Numbered from the stretch's first letter, positions 37,676 to 47,462 are shown. The stretch: DNA of 55,154 nt from an uncultured Ruminococcus sp. (GCA_947566125.1 CANOIR010000014.1:1-55154); one strand, 5' to 3'. A program made the numbers and translations. Notes: generated by a model from the sequence alone, not told the origin.

Positions 37676-39366
37676 TAGTTTACAAATAAAGATATTAGTT
37701 TCTGAGAATTTACATCTACCAGACCGAGCGTAGTCATTTTTATAGATGGTATAACAGATAGGCTTACAAAAGCCATATTCATAAATGGCGAGATATTGTT
37801 TGGCACTCCAAGTTCATGGACGATGTTTTTGATCTTTTCATTTTGAGCAGCGGCTTCCTCAGCAGAAGATTTACTTATAAGACCTGCGATAGGCAGCTGC
37901 ATTTCAGCGATTATTTTTCCGCTTTTTACAACTATATTTCCGCCGCCTATTTCACGTACACGGTTTCCGGCAATTACCATATCCGATTCATTTGCACCGA
38001 TTATTATAAGATTATGCGAATCGTGAGAAACGGAAGAAGCGATCGCTCCTTCTTTAAGTCCAATTCCATGGATAAATCCAAGACCTATATGTCCAGTGTT
38101 ATGATGTCTTTCAACTACTGCGAGTTTTAAAATATCACGTTTTATATCAATGCCATTATTTTTAGAAAAGTCTATATCATATAATAATTCTTCAGTAATA
38201 AGCTGACCCGGTATAACGCCAATGGTTCTGCATTTGCAATTTTTAGAGATTATTTCAAAATCCTTTTTCGTTAGAATTTGCATATTAAATGATGTCATAA
38301 CACTTTCATAAAGCTTTTGAGAAATATTAGTTTTTTTTATAGGCATAGCTATTCCGTTTTCGCAAACCTTTTTTCCATTATAATATACCTTGTTTATTTT
38401 TAGCTCATCGAGGCTGTCAAGTATTAGAAGATTTGCAATATATCCCGGAGCAACAGCACCCACATCCTTAAGTCCAAAGCATTGAGCCGCCTGTATAGTT
38501 GCCATTTGAATTCCGGTTATTATAGATTTTCCCAGTGAAGCAGATTTTCTTATAATGCTGTCAATATGTCCGTTGTTAATAATATCTGATGGATGCTTAT
38601 CATCTGTTACAAGCAAGCATCTATGAGAATACTGTTTGTCAAATAAAGGCAATAGTGCTTCAAGATTTCTTGCGGCACTTCCTTCACGTATCATAACCCA
38701 TTGACCTTTACGCACACGTTCTATGGCTTCTTCTGCTGATGAACATTCATGGTCATCGTTTATGCCGGCTGTGATATATTTATCAAGTTCCTTTCCGGAA
38801 AGCATTGGAGCATGGCCATTGACAATTTTTCCAGCTTTATTAGCATCTCTTATTTTTTGAATAACTTCTTCGTTTTCTGCAATAACTCCAGGATAATTCA
38901 TAAGTTCACCCAGACCCAGTACACGATGATCATTGTAGAATGGAGATAAGTCATCAGCATTTAAAGCAGCACCGGATTCATCAAATGACGTAGCAGGGAC
39001 ACATGACGGCAGCATAATATAGACAGTCATAGGAATTCCTTCACTTGCTTCAAGCATAAAACGTATGCCGTCAGTTCCACATACATTTGCAATTTCATGC
39101 GGATCGGCAATAATAGTTGTAGTTCCGTGTACAACACAAATTTTTGCCAATTCTTCTGGAAGCAGCATTGTGCTTTCAATGTGAATGTGACCATCTATAA
39201 AACCCGGACATATATATTTTCCTGAAATGTCTTCAATTTCATCTGCATCGTCATCGTTGTAATCGCCAATGCCGATTATAATACCGTTATCTATAAGAAC
39301 ATTTTTCGTTTCTATTTCCCCGGTAAATACATTTACAATAGAACCATTTTTAAAGAGAAATTTCAT
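37675..39366 (-). CDS. ade: Adenine deaminase
   Basis: This amidohydrolase converts adenine to hypoxanthine for purine salvage. The 563-residue protein has the metal-binding GHIHIESTML and IADPHEIANVCG segments and the C-terminal beta-domain typical of the AdeC/Ade group (GLGFIHGIGLKEGAIASSVS). Full length. ATG 39366 follows GAGGT. It lies 20 bases after the membrane protein gene at 39387, probably co-transcribed with it. Its stop codon abuts the palindromic repeat. Confidence 0.94.
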   Translation of the reverse strand: MKFLFKNGSIVNVFTGEIETKNVLIDNGIIIGIGDYNDDDADEIEDISGKYICPGFIDGHIHIESTMLLPEELAKICVVHGTTTIIADPHEIANVCGTDGIRFMLEASEGIPMTVYIMLPSCVPATSFDESGAALNADDLSPFYNDHRVLGLGELMNYPGVIAENEEVIQKIRDANKAGKIVNGHAPMLSGKELDKYITAGINDDHECSSAEEAIERVRKGQWVMIREGSAARNLEALLPLFDKQYSHRCLLVTDDKHPSDIINNGHIDSIIRKSASLGKSIITGIQMATIQAAQCFGLKDVGAVAPGYIANLLILDSLDELKINKVYYNGKKVCENGIAMPIKKTNISQKLYESVMTSFNMQILTKKDFEIISKNCKCRTIGVIPGQLITEELLYDIDFSKNNGIDIKRDILKLAVVERHHNTGHIGLGFIHGIGLKEGAIASSVSHDSHNLIIIGANESDMVIAGNRVREIGGGNIVVKSGKIIAEMQLPIAGLISKSSAEEAAAQNEKIKNIVHELGVPNNISPFMNMAFVSLSVIPSIKMTTLGLVDVNSQKLISLFVN

Positions 39367-39386
39367 TTTACATACCTCATTTTGTT

Positions 39387-40139
39387 TTATTTATTTTTTT
39401 TGTTTTTTCTTGTTTTGTTTGGTTGAATTTTTCTCAAATTTTCCCGATTCTTTCTATATTGTTCCAGATTTTCTTTCAGTGGAACATTGGAATGATATGA
39501 CAGCATAAACTTAAATTTTTCTCCACGTTTCTTTTTGCTTTCAAGCACATCAGATTTAAACTCTTCCAATCGTATAACAATTTGTTTTTCCTCTGCAAAT
39601 TTTTTGATATGAAAAACAACTTGAAATGAATTGATAAGGTCTATTGTAAATATTCCAAAGTAGAATCCTATACAGAATGAAAATGCTAGATTATTGCTTA
39701 GCCATCGGAGCATATCAAGAATATGCGGATGAATAAGAAAATAGTAAATTGCACTTAACAAAAGCCAGAAAAATGAAAATGTCGGACATATAATACCTTG
39801 TATATTTCCACGGTTTTTACTATAATCCCATAGTTTAACCTTCATTTTCTTTATAAATATCAGTCCTGCTATGTATTCTATGCAGGTAATGACTATTGCC
39901 ATAATAATGAACAGTATGATTTTTTGCAAGATTTTATTTTCTATTGGAATATGCGATTCTGTAAGTGTAAGTAGATATAAAACGCAAAGGCTGAAACCAT
40001 ATATCGGCAGCCAAGGACCGCTAAGAAAACCGGGATTAACAAATTTTTTTGACGTTATGCGTCTGAATACTATTTCAAGACACCAGCCAAGAAAACTTCC
40101 AACTGTAAATAAAAATGCAAGAATAAGAAAAATACTCAT
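39387..40139 (-). CDS. CmpB-like putative ABC transporter permease (PF06541 type)
   Basis: The 250-residue membrane protein has five or six hydrophobic helices in residues 1-170 and a basic, Lys/Arg-rich cytoplasmic tail. The pattern FTVGSFLGWCLEIVFRRITS followed by VNPGFLSGPWLPIYGF is the hallmark of the family annotated as putative ABC-transporter type IV (CmpB). No ATPase is adjacent, so the transporter label rests on the family name alone. ATG 40139 follows AAAGGA. Confidence 0.8.
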   Translation of the reverse strand: MSIFLILAFLFTVGSFLGWCLEIVFRRITSKKFVNPGFLSGPWLPIYGFSLCVLYLLTLTESHIPIENKILQKIILFIIMAIVITCIEYIAGLIFIKKMKVKLWDYSKNRGNIQGIICPTFSFFWLLLSAIYYFLIHPHILDMLRWLSNNLAFSFCIGFYFGIFTIDLINSFQVVFHIKKFAEEKQIVIRLEEFKSDVLESKKKRGEKFKFMLSYHSNVPLKENLEQYRKNRENLRKIQPNKTRKNKKNK

Positions 40140-40187
40140 AATATAATATTCCTTTCTGAAAATCTGTTTTTAAAAAATTATAATTTA

Positions 40188-40216
40188 ATTTTATTAAATA
40201 TATATAATGCAATCAA
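40188..40216 (-). promoter_or_regulatory. Possible promoter for the CmpB-like and ade genes
   Basis: On the minus strand: TTGATT (40216-40211), 17-bp spacer, TAAAAT (40193-40188). The region is very AT-rich, so this is less certain. Confidence 0.4.
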
Positions 40217-40223
40217 ATAAAAC

Positions 40224-40252
40224 TTGCACTATAAAGACAAATATGTTATAAT
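40224..40252 (+). promoter_or_regulatory. Promoter of the small gene at 40300
   Basis: TTGCAC (40224-40229), 17-bp spacer, TATAAT (40247-40252). Confidence 0.65.
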
Positions 40253-40299
40253 CATTATATTATCTTAAAATATTATTTTAAAAGAAATGAGTGGTAAAA

Positions 40300-40530
40300 A
40301 TGAAACCGACTGCTATAGTTAAAATGAAATCTCTTGTTGAAAGATTTAGAAATAATCATCCGAAATTTTCAATGTTCGCTGCTGCTGCATCAAATTATGT
40401 AGGCGTTGGCAGTATAATTGAAGTAAACATTCAAGATGCTGAAGGAAAATCAATATGCACAAATATTCGTGTTACAGAAGATGATATTGAGCTTATGGAA
40501 GCAGTAAAAGAATTTATGCCGAGAAAATAA
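40300..40530 (+). CDS. Conserved small hypothetical protein
   Basis: The 76-residue protein (MKPTAIVKMKSLVERFRNNH) has a basic N-terminal helix ending in HPKF, a beta-rich middle (GVGSIIEVNIQDAEGKSI) and an acidic last helix. I recall similar proteins as lineage-conserved hypotheticals in Ruminococcus relatives, without known function. I use ATG 40300; a GTG at 40291 lies on the GAGTGG ribosome site. It is convergent with radC, four bases from its stop. Confidence 0.75.
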   Translation: MKPTAIVKMKSLVERFRNNHPKFSMFAAAASNYVGVGSIIEVNIQDAEGKSICTNIRVTEDDIELMEAVKEFMPRK

Positions 40531-40534
40531 ATTT

Positions 40535-41227
40535 TTAATCCATTATCCTACCTATTTCCCTCATTGATGTTACACTGTTACCGACTATAAAATGATCCAA
40601 TAGTTCGATTTGCAACAGATTCAGTGCTTTTATCAAGCTGTTTGTTGCAAATACATCTGCACTTGATGGATTTGGATTTCCATCAGGGTGGTTGTGAACT
40701 AATACTATGGAATCACTTCTGTTTCGCAATGCTATTTCTACTATTGAGCGTATTTCAAGACTTGATGTAGTCGATGTTCCTCTTCCTACAGGTTCAACAC
40801 AAATTATCTGACTGTTAGTATCAAAACATAGTACATAAGCTTGCTCTTTTACTGAACCTATATAAAGGTTTGCAAGATAAGCCTTGAGATCTTTTTTGCG
40901 TTTAAAGTTTATTTTATTTGAGTTTTTACTCATTTGATATGCTTTAAAAACGTCTGGAAATAAGCGGAGAAATATTGCAGTGTTCATTCCAATGCCATCT
41001 ATTTCGCACAGATCTTGAATATCTGCATTCATTACACCTGCAATAGTGTGAAAACGATGAATGAGTTCATGAGCTACTTTATTTGTATCACATCGTGGCT
41101 TTGCATAGAACAGCAGCAATTCTAAAACTTCGTGGGGTTGAAATCCATTAAGTCCGTTTGCAATATATCTTTGACGCATTCGTTCACGATGTCCTGCATT
41201 TAAATTAACTTTTTTATTATCCGACAT
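40535..41227 (-). CDS. radC: RadC family JAB-domain protein
   Basis: The 230-residue protein has an N-terminal helix-hairpin-helix region (LCEIDGIGMNTAIFLRLF) and a C-terminal JAMM/MPN+ metalloprotease-like domain with VHNHPDGNPNPSSAD. Despite the name, a direct DNA-repair role is doubtful for the family. Full length. ATG 41227 follows AAGGA; the promoter is at 41268-41296. Confidence 0.93.
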   Translation of the reverse strand: MSDNKKVNLNAGHRERMRQRYIANGLNGFQPHEVLELLLFYAKPRCDTNKVAHELIHRFHTIAGVMNADIQDLCEIDGIGMNTAIFLRLFPDVFKAYQMSKNSNKINFKRKKDLKAYLANLYIGSVKEQAYVLCFDTNSQIICVEPVGRGTSTTSSLEIRSIVEIALRNRSDSIVLVHNHPDGNPNPSSADVFATNSLIKALNLLQIELLDHFIVGNSVTSMREIGRIMD

Positions 41228-41267
41228 TATAATAATCCTTATTTATTTTTATTTTTTATTTTTTAAT

Positions 41268-41296
41268 ATTATAACATATTTTGTCCCGGTTTGCAA
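41268..41296 (-). promoter_or_regulatory. radC promoter
   Basis: On the minus strand: TTGCAA (41296-41291), 17-bp spacer, TATAAT (41273-41268). Confidence 0.65.
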
Positions 41297-41381
41297 TAAA
41301 AACCAATTATTTTATTTTTAAAGGAGCTGCTGAATAATAGAACAAATTCTAAGAATATATTCTAAATTTCAGCGAAAAAAT

Positions 41382-42368
41382 ATGAGAGAATTTATTATAA
41401 AACTTAATGACAGCGGACAGCGTCTTGATAAATTTCTTCAAAAGGCGATACCTTCCTTATCTAAGGGTATGCTTTATAAGTCTATCCGCACTAAAAATAT
41501 AAAGCTGAACGGTAAGCGTACATATGGAGCTGATATGCTTTCCGAAGGTGATGTTGTAAGGTGTTATATAAATGATGATTTTTTTGAAAATAAAACTGAA
41601 TCAATCAATAAGTTAAATGATAAAAAATATTTATTTTTAAAAGCACCTTTGGAATTGAAAATTGTTTATGAGGATGATAATATAATTATTGTTAATAAGC
41701 CGGTGGGATTAGTAGTTCACGATGATGACCGCAAATCTGAAGATACATTGATCGCAAGGGTTCTTCATTATCTTTATGAATCGGGAAAATATTCTCCTGA
41801 GACAGAAAAATCTTTTATGCCGGCTCTTTGCAATAGACTTGATAGAAATACAAGCGGACTTGTAATTGCAGCAAAAAATGCAGCTGCACTTCGTGAAGTA
41901 AACAGGCTTATTAGAAATAATAGTGTACATAAATCTTATTTATGTATAACATATAATATTCCATCAAAGAAACATGATACACTTCATGCATATCACTACA
42001 GAGCAGAGGGTTCTAAATCTGTAAAAATATCATTAAAAAAGCAACAGCATTATCATGAGATAATTACTAGATACAATGTATTGGCTGAAAACGGCAAGCT
42101 TGCCCTTTTGAAGATAGATCTTATTACAGGTCGTACACATCAGATACGTGCCCACATGGCATTTATAAATACACCTTTGTTGGGCGATAATAAATATGGA
42201 AATGTAAAGATAAACAAGCAGTATAATGTTAAATATCAACTGCTTTGTGCCTATAATCTTACGTTTGAATCAGAGAAAGACTCAATTCTTGCATATTTGA
42301 ATGGAAAACGTTTTAAAGCTGAATTGCCGCTTTTTGTTAATAAATATTTTCCTGATTTTAAGTTGTAA
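41382..42368 (+). CDS. RluA family rRNA/tRNA pseudouridine synthase
   Basis: The 328-residue protein has an N-terminal S4 RNA-binding domain (LNDSGQRLDKFLQKAIPSLS) and the RluA catalytic domain with the essential Asp in CNRLDRNTSGLVI and the LITGRTHQIRAHM motif. Which uridine it modifies (RluC/RluD-like) cannot be told. ATG 41382 has no clear ribosome site; an AAAGGAG lies about 50 bases upstream, too far to serve it. Confidence 0.9.
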   Translation: MREFIIKLNDSGQRLDKFLQKAIPSLSKGMLYKSIRTKNIKLNGKRTYGADMLSEGDVVRCYINDDFFENKTESINKLNDKKYLFLKAPLELKIVYEDDNIIIVNKPVGLVVHDDDRKSEDTLIARVLHYLYESGKYSPETEKSFMPALCNRLDRNTSGLVIAAKNAAALREVNRLIRNNSVHKSYLCITYNIPSKKHDTLHAYHYRAEGSKSVKISLKKQQHYHEIITRYNVLAENGKLALLKIDLITGRTHQIRAHMAFINTPLLGDNKYGNVKINKQYNVKYQLLCAYNLTFESEKDSILAYLNGKRFKAELPLFVNKYFPDFKL

Positions 42369-42455
42369 TTGATTAATCTTAGTTTTATAAATATTATATA
42401 TAGTAACGTCAAAAGTAATTTGGCGTTTGCTATAAAAGAGAATAAATCATTAGAA

Positions 42456-42510
42456 AAATAATCTCACTGATCACTAGCAAATGCAGGTGCAGTGAGGTTA
42501 TTTATATTTT
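42456..42510 (+). terminator. Terminator after the pseudouridine synthase gene
   Basis: AAAATAATCTCACTG (42456) pairs with CAGTGAGGTTATTT (42490-42503) with a T-rich end. The remaining intergenic space to 42655 holds only the esterase promoter. Confidence 0.65.
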
Positions 42511-42555
42511 TAGGTTTAATGGTTGAAAATGCAACTTAAAGGGTAGAAAATATCA

Positions 42556-42584
42556 TTGACACTTTAAATAGATATATATATAAT
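42556..42584 (+). promoter_or_regulatory. Promoter of the secreted esterase gene
   Basis: TTGACA (42556-42561), 17-bp spacer, TATAAT (42579-42584), 70 bases before the start. Confidence 0.72.
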
Positions 42585-42654
42585 TATAATAAACGATGTA
42601 TGATTATCTGTAAACAGATATAAAATAAGGTCTTGATAAAGGAGGAATAAAGAA

Positions 42655-45600
42655 ATGAACAGATCATTTTTTAAGCGTGCAGCAGGTGTAGTTCTTGCAG
42701 GCACAATGGCTTTTATGAATGTTTGCGGAAGCAGTACTGTATCTTTGAATGCAGATGCAGCAGGAACGAATTATCATTTCGATTTTGGTGGAAACGGAGC
42801 AGCTTCAGGTTATACACCTGTAAGTGCAACTGATGGGTACGATTCAAAGAAGGGATATGGATTTGCAAATACAGCTGGTGTAAAAAATGTAAATGCCTCT
42901 GGCAGCAATGCACTTAGCGATGCAGTTCAATTTACTGATACAAGCTGGTCAAATACATTCAATGTTGATTTACAGAATGGACTTTATCGTGTAAGTGTAA
43001 CTCTTGGCAATACTAACAGAACATCTGTAGTAGCCGAAGATGTTCTTCAAATTATCAATATGACAGGTAATAATGCATACGATTCTATTTTGATACCTGT
43101 TACAGATGGTCAGCTTAATATTATGGTTAATAATGGAAAAGAAGGCTATCCGCACACTTTAAGTGCCATTGATATTGAATGGGTGTCTGCTGATACTCAG
43201 CTTCCGCCTACTATATGGATGTGTGGTGATTCAACAGTCTGCAATTATTATCCAAAAGAAACAAGCTCTCAGGCAGGCTGGGGTCAAGTCCTTGATAAAT
43301 TTGTTGATACTAATAAATGGCAGATTAGAGATATGGCTGCAAGCGGTCAGTATGCTAAAGGATTTATAGAAGCAGGTCAGTTTGCACCAATTCAGAAATA
43401 TGGCAAGAACGGTGATATTTATATTATTTCTATAGGCATTAATGATACCAATTATTCAAATGCAGATGAATATAAACAAGCTGTAACTGATATGGTAAAG
43501 CAAGCAAAAGATAGAGGTATGCGTGTAATACTTGTAAAACAGCAGGGACGTGCAAGCGATGTTAATCGTACACCGCTTTTAAAAGGACGTTGGTTTGGAA
43601 CTCAACTTGATGAAATAGGTGCTGCTGAAAATGTTCAGGTAATCGACCTCTTTACAGCGTGGCAAAATTATACCACATCAATAGGTTATGATGCTACACT
43701 TGGTCTGTACTGTGATAATGATGATTTACATCCCAATCGTGCCGGAGCAATGAAACTTGCTGAATTCGCTTCGGAGCTTATTGATTTTGATAACAATGTT
43801 TTAGAGGCTGGTGCTGAAATAGATGAAAACACTGATTTTATGCTGAAAAACAGCAACAGCGGACTTTATCTTACTCTTGAGAAAGATGCATCTGATGGAA
43901 TAAATGCAGTACAGCTTCCGGCACAAGATATTGATTCGGGAAGAGCAGTTTGGAGAGCAAAATCTGCCGGCGATGGATATTATTATTTATATAATACTTC
44001 AGGCAGCGGAGAATATCTTTTAGATGTTGCAGGAAATAAAGCTGTAAATGGAACTAATATTGGTGTTTGGAGCAACACAAATTGTGAAGCACAACTTTTT
44101 AAGTTTATTGCAAATGATGATGGAAGTTTTACTATTGCAACGAATATTTCTAAAGACAAGAGTGCTGTAGAGGTAAAATCGGCATCTGGCGATTCTGGTG
44201 CAAATGTTCAGGAATGGGAACGTAATGGTAATGTTTGTCAGAATTGGTTTATTGAAAAAGCTGTTAAATCTTCTGATAAGACGATTATAGGAGATATCAA
44301 TGAAGACGGCGTTGTAAATATTTTTGACGTATCTCTTTTAAAGTCTATACTTAATACAAACGAAAAAACACGCAGACAGCATAGAAGTTCTGATGTGAAT
44401 GCAGATTCAGCGGTTGATGTAAATGATTGTAAATCATTAAGTGAGTATGTACTTGGAATGCAAAAACTAAGTGATTCTGCAAATGGCAGACAAATTTATT
44501 ATGCAGTCGATCAGGCATATAATTCAGCAGCAGAAGAAAATGTAAATGCCGGTTTTGCTTCTGATTCATATATCAACTTTGATAATAAGATCGGCAGTTT
44601 TGCTGAATGGAAGGTAAGTGTTCCTGAAAAGGGAAATTATCTTTGCACCTTCAAGATTGCAAACGGCAGCTCCAATGACCGAAAGATGAAAATAGAGGTC
44701 AATAATGGTAAAGATTATTGGTTACAGCCTTTTCTTACAACATCATCTTGGACAACATGGGCTGAAAGAGCAATAGTTCTTCCACTTAATGCCGGCGAGA
44801 ATATTATAAGAACAATATCTGCAACAGCTGAAGGCGGACCTAATATTGATCATATGAGAGTTGAATGTACTGATGAGCCTATTGCAGAAATATATATTCC
44901 GGATATAAAGCCTGATAAACCTACAAATGACAATAAAACCATTTATATAGCAGGCGATTCTACAGTTCAAACATACCGTGCAAGCTATGCTCCACAGCAG
45001 GGTTGGGGTTCATTTTTAGGTGATTATTTTGATGAAAAAGTGAATATAGAAAATCATGCCATTGCCGGCAGAAGTTCAAAGAGCTTTTATGATAACGGCA
45101 GACTTGATACTATTCTTAATAGAATAAGTGAAGGTGATTATCTGTTGGTACAGTTTGGCATAAATGACAGTGCGGCAAGCAATGCAGAGCGTTATGCACC
45201 GACTTGCGGAAAGGTTCCCGGAACTGAAGGAAGCTATGAGTTCTATATAGCAAAATACATCGAAGGTGCAAAGGCAAAGGGTGCAACTCCTATTCTTATA
45301 ACACCTACGCTTAGTCTTAAAAATAACACAAACGGTAAATTCACAGCAAGCTATACAAACTATACCGATTCTGTAAAGAAGCTTGCTAATTATTACAAAA
45401 TACCATATATTGACCTTAATGGACTTATGGTAGATCATTATAATTCTATTGGGTATGATAATGCTTATAAATATCATATGTGTTCTACAGGGTCAACTGA
45501 TATGACACATTTTACCGAAACTGGAGCAAATGTAGTTGCTGGATTGATCGCAGGTGCAGTCAAGAAATTAAATATCGATATTTCAAGCAATGTAAAATAA
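42655..45600 (+). CDS. Secreted dockerin-bearing modular esterase with two SGNH (CE12-like) domains
   Basis: The 981-residue protein has modules in this order. Signal peptide, residues 1 to about 36. Beta-rich module, about 40-178. SGNH esterase 1, about 183-385, with Ser193 in CGDST, GINDT, and Asp357/His359 in DDLHPN. Ricin-type trefoil, about 393-537. Type I dockerin, about 545-605, with two Ca loops (GDINEDGVVNIFDVSLL; DVNADSAVDVNDCKSL). CBM35-like module, about 613-745. SGNH esterase 2, about 762-975, with Ser769, GINDS, and Asp949/His952 in DMTH. Both catalytic sets look intact. Related CE12 enzymes deacetylate rhamnogalacturonan or xylan. The dockerin implies docking on a cellulosome-type scaffold. 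An internal dockerin between two esterases is unusual. It has a strong AAAGGAGG site. Confidence 0.9.
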   Translation: MNRSFFKRAAGVVLAGTMAFMNVCGSSTVSLNADAAGTNYHFDFGGNGAASGYTPVSATDGYDSKKGYGFANTAGVKNVNASGSNALSDAVQFTDTSWSNTFNVDLQNGLYRVSVTLGNTNRTSVVAEDVLQIINMTGNNAYDSILIPVTDGQLNIMVNNGKEGYPHTLSAIDIEWVSADTQLPPTIWMCGDSTVCNYYPKETSSQAGWGQVLDKFVDTNKWQIRDMAASGQYAKGFIEAGQFAPIQKYGKNGDIYIISIGINDTNYSNADEYKQAVTDMVKQAKDRGMRVILVKQQGRASDVNRTPLLKGRWFGTQLDEIGAAENVQVIDLFTAWQNYTTSIGYDATLGLYCDNDDLHPNRAGAMKLAEFASELIDFDNNVLEAGAEIDENTDFMLKNSNSGLYLTLEKDASDGINAVQLPAQDIDSGRAVWRAKSAGDGYYYLYNTSGSGEYLLDVAGNKAVNGTNIGVWSNTNCEAQLFKFIANDDGSFTIATNISKDKSAVEVKSASGDSGANVQEWERNGNVCQNWFIEKAVKSSDKTIIGDINEDGVVNIFDVSLLKSILNTNEKTRRQHRSSDVNADSAVDVNDCKSLSEYVLGMQKLSDSANGRQIYYAVDQAYNSAAEENVNAGFASDSYINFDNKIGSFAEWKVSVPEKGNYLCTFKIANGSSNDRKMKIEVNNGKDYWLQPFLTTSSWTTWAERAIVLPLNAGENIIRTISATAEGGPNIDHMRVECTDEPIAEIYIPDIKPDKPTNDNKTIYIAGDSTVQTYRASYAPQQGWGSFLGDYFDEKVNIENHAIAGRSSKSFYDNGRLDTILNRISEGDYLLVQFGINDSAASNAERYAPTCGKVPGTEGSYEFYIAKYIEGAKAKGATPILITPTLSLKNNTNGKFTASYTNYTDSVKKLANYYKIPYIDLNGLMVDHYNSIGYDNAYKYHMCSTGSTDMTHFTETGANVVAGLIAGAVKKLNIDISSNVK

Positions 45601-45610
45601 TATTATAAAT

Positions 45611-45649
45611 AAAATCCCGCAGGTTTGATTAAAACTTGCGGGATTTTTT
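45611..45649. terminator. Terminator between the esterase and dtd genes
   Basis: AAATCCCGCAGGTTT pairs with AAACTTGCGGGATTT, with T-runs; it serves both convergent genes. Confidence 0.85.
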
Positions 45650-45663
45650 GATTTTAGCTGATA

Positions 45664-46119
45664 TTATTTTTTTATAATTTCGTCAGAATCCAGAATAATA
45701 GTGAACGGACCATCATTGCACAATTCTACTTTCATATCTGCACCAAATATACCTGATTCTACAACAGGCACGCTTTTTTTGCAGTATTCCTTGAAGTATT
45801 CATAAAGTTCGTTTGCAGTTTGTGGGTTGCCGGCTTTTACAAAGCTTGGACGATTGCCTTTTTTGCAGTCAGCGTAAAGCGTAAATTGTGAAACTATAAG
45901 CAATTCTCCGCCAACATCAGAAATCGAAAGATTTGTTTTATCATTTTCATCAGCAAATATTCTAAGCCTAAGCATTTTATCAGCCATTTTTTCAAGTATT
46001 TCTTTTGTATCTTCAGCTCCCACTCCTAAAAGTACAAGCAAACCTTTACCTATTTTTCCAGTTATTTTTCCGTCTACTGTTACACTTGCATTTGTTACAC
46101 GCTGTACAACTAAACGCAT
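45664..46119 (-). CDS. dtd: D-aminoacyl-tRNA deacylase
   Basis: The enzyme removes D-amino acids wrongly attached to tRNA. The 151-residue protein ([20 protein letters not shown]) has both signature motifs: SQFTLYAD and the C-terminal [13 protein letters not shown] 46119 follows AAGGAG with eight bases of spacing; a GTG at 46128 overlaps that site. It follows the DUF5662 gene after 24 bases. Confidence 0.95.
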   Translation of the reverse strand: MRLVVQRVTNASVTVDGKITGKIGKGLLVLLGVGAEDTKEILEKMADKMLRLRIFADENDKTNLSISDVGGELLIVSQFTLYADCKKGNRPSFVKAGNPQTANELYEYFKEYCKKSVPVVESGIFGADMKVELCNDGPFTIILDSDEIIKK

Positions 46120-46143
46120 TAAACTCACTCCTTAATATAATAA

Positions 46144-46680
46144 TCAATAACCATTTTTTACAAGATCTCTTACAGCACGAAAAGCAGCATCTTCTCCCTC
46201 ATTTGCGAGTATTTCCAAAAGTTCCATGAGCTTTTTTTCTGTTTCAGGGTGAAGCAAACCATTTTTTCTAGCACCGGAATTTTGAAAATAAATGAGAGAA
46301 CTATCGATCTTATAATTTTTTCCTTGATATGTTTTGCTTGCGGCAACTCTGTCGCAGAACATTTCGGCAACATATCTAGCCGGCATTTTAACAGGTTCAA
46401 GGCGTTTTGTAATACGGTTATAATCCTGCCAATATTCAAAATGGTGGCGATTTCTGCCTTTATGGTGAAGCCATGCTGATGAATAACCATATTCTTCACG
46501 TTCAGCTTCATTTGGACTTCTTGTGCCTAGATAAAATTTAGCACCGGGAATAAATTCAGTTGGTGAATATTTAGAAAGGTCATGCCTTAACCCTTGCCAA
46601 AGAATACCGCATTTTGCACAGTGAACAATTACTTTGTGCCTATGTTTTGTTATAGTACGAAAATGCTGCCAAGCCTTCAT
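46144..46680 (-). CDS. DUF5662 family protein
   Basis: The 178-residue protein is rich in histidines in a helical context: HRHKVIVHCAKCGILWQGLR, HDLSKYS and LHHKGRNRHHFEYWQDY. This pattern suggests a metal-binding, HD-like helical bundle and matches what I know of DUF5662, whose function is unknown. ATG 46680 follows a GGAGG site. It is co-directional with dtd and probably in one operon with it. Confidence 0.8.
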   Translation of the reverse strand: MKAWQHFRTITKHRHKVIVHCAKCGILWQGLRHDLSKYSPTEFIPGAKFYLGTRSPNEAEREEYGYSSAWLHHKGRNRHHFEYWQDYNRITKRLEPVKMPARYVAEMFCDRVAASKTYQGKNYKIDSSLIYFQNSGARKNGLLHPETEKKLMELLEILANEGEDAAFRAVRDLVKNGY

Positions 46681-46747
46681 ATAGATCCTCCCTGCATTGT
46701 TTTACTATATTATATCATGTTTTTGAAAATTTGAAAAGAGGATATAA

Positions 46748-46776
46748 GAAAAACACCTATCAAAAAACGATAGGTG
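46748..46776 (-). terminator. Terminator of the unknown gene at 46797
   Basis: CACCTATC (46754-46761) pairs with GATAGGTG (46769-46776); on the minus strand a run GTTTTTCTT follows. Confidence 0.75.
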
Positions 46777-46796
46777 CTATAGATATATTTATGTAG

Positions 46797-47324
46797 TTAT
46801 ATTTGCTTGTTGTTTAATTTAAAGATTGCATTTCTATCAGTATACCCATATTCTGGTCCTCCGGAAAATTTTAACATTGCACATTCTGAGATAATTTGTC
46901 TTAGTAGATCAATGTTTTCTTTAGTATGATAATCTGATATGACTTCTAAAATATCAACTGAAGTACCATCTGCCCATGCACTATAATCTAAAAAAATATA
47001 TACTGGTTTGTCATCTAAGAGAAGAATATATTGACGAATATTACTGTGCCTTTTTCTGTATTTTTCATTTAACATATTATGAAACTTCTCATTTTGCTTT
47101 TCATTTTCTAATCTAACGAAGATGAAATAAACATTTTTTAATATATTGCCATCTATACAAAAGTTATTCAAAAGCAAATTATATCCCTCATAGCTTGTCA
47201 ATTTAAGCGATTGTAAATGGTTTATAGTATCTTTATCAATATAATTAAATTCTAACTCGCATGGTAATGATCTTACATAATTATATTCATCATCATTCTT
47301 ATAAGAGTAATCTAATATTTTCAT
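46797..47324 (-). CDS. Hypothetical protein, unknown
   Basis: The 175-residue protein is soluble, without signal peptide or membrane helix. It has the look of a mixed alpha/beta fold: MKILDYSYKNDDEYNYVRSL at the start, a YILLLDDKPVYIFLDY strand pair in the middle and a Gly/Tyr-rich end (FSGGPEYGYTDR). I do not recognise a family. The ribosome site is weak (AGAAAGAAAA). It is flanked by its own terminators on both sides, and it is more AT-rich than its neighbours, so it may be an acquired single gene. Confidence 0.6.
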   Translation of the reverse strand: MKILDYSYKNDDEYNYVRSLPCELEFNYIDKDTINHLQSLKLTSYEGYNLLLNNFCIDGNILKNVYFIFVRLENEKQNEKFHNMLNEKYRKRHSNIRQYILLLDDKPVYIFLDYSAWADGTSVDILEVISDYHTKENIDLLRQIISECAMLKFSGGPEYGYTDRNAIFKLNNKQI

Positions 47325-47402
47325 GGCTATTTTCTTTCTACAATTCTATGTTTTCAATAAATTCTAATTTTAATTTTTGATTTACAAAATGCTGAAATTA
47401 TT

Positions 47403-47447
47403 AAAAATAGGCACTCTCAATTCCAAAGAATCAAGAGTGCTATTTTA
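47403..47447. terminator. Hairpin between glgA and the unknown gene
   Basis: AAAAATAGGCACTCT pairs with AGAGTGCTATTTT; A/T runs on both sides allow use on either strand. It most likely ends the glgA transcript. Confidence 0.75.
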
Positions 47448-47462
47448 AATGCTTTTTATAAA

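Noticed and set aside
44351..44569. 72-codon minus-strand frame opposite the dockerin region
   Set aside because: His/Leu-rich shadow of the esterase gene with no supporting signals.
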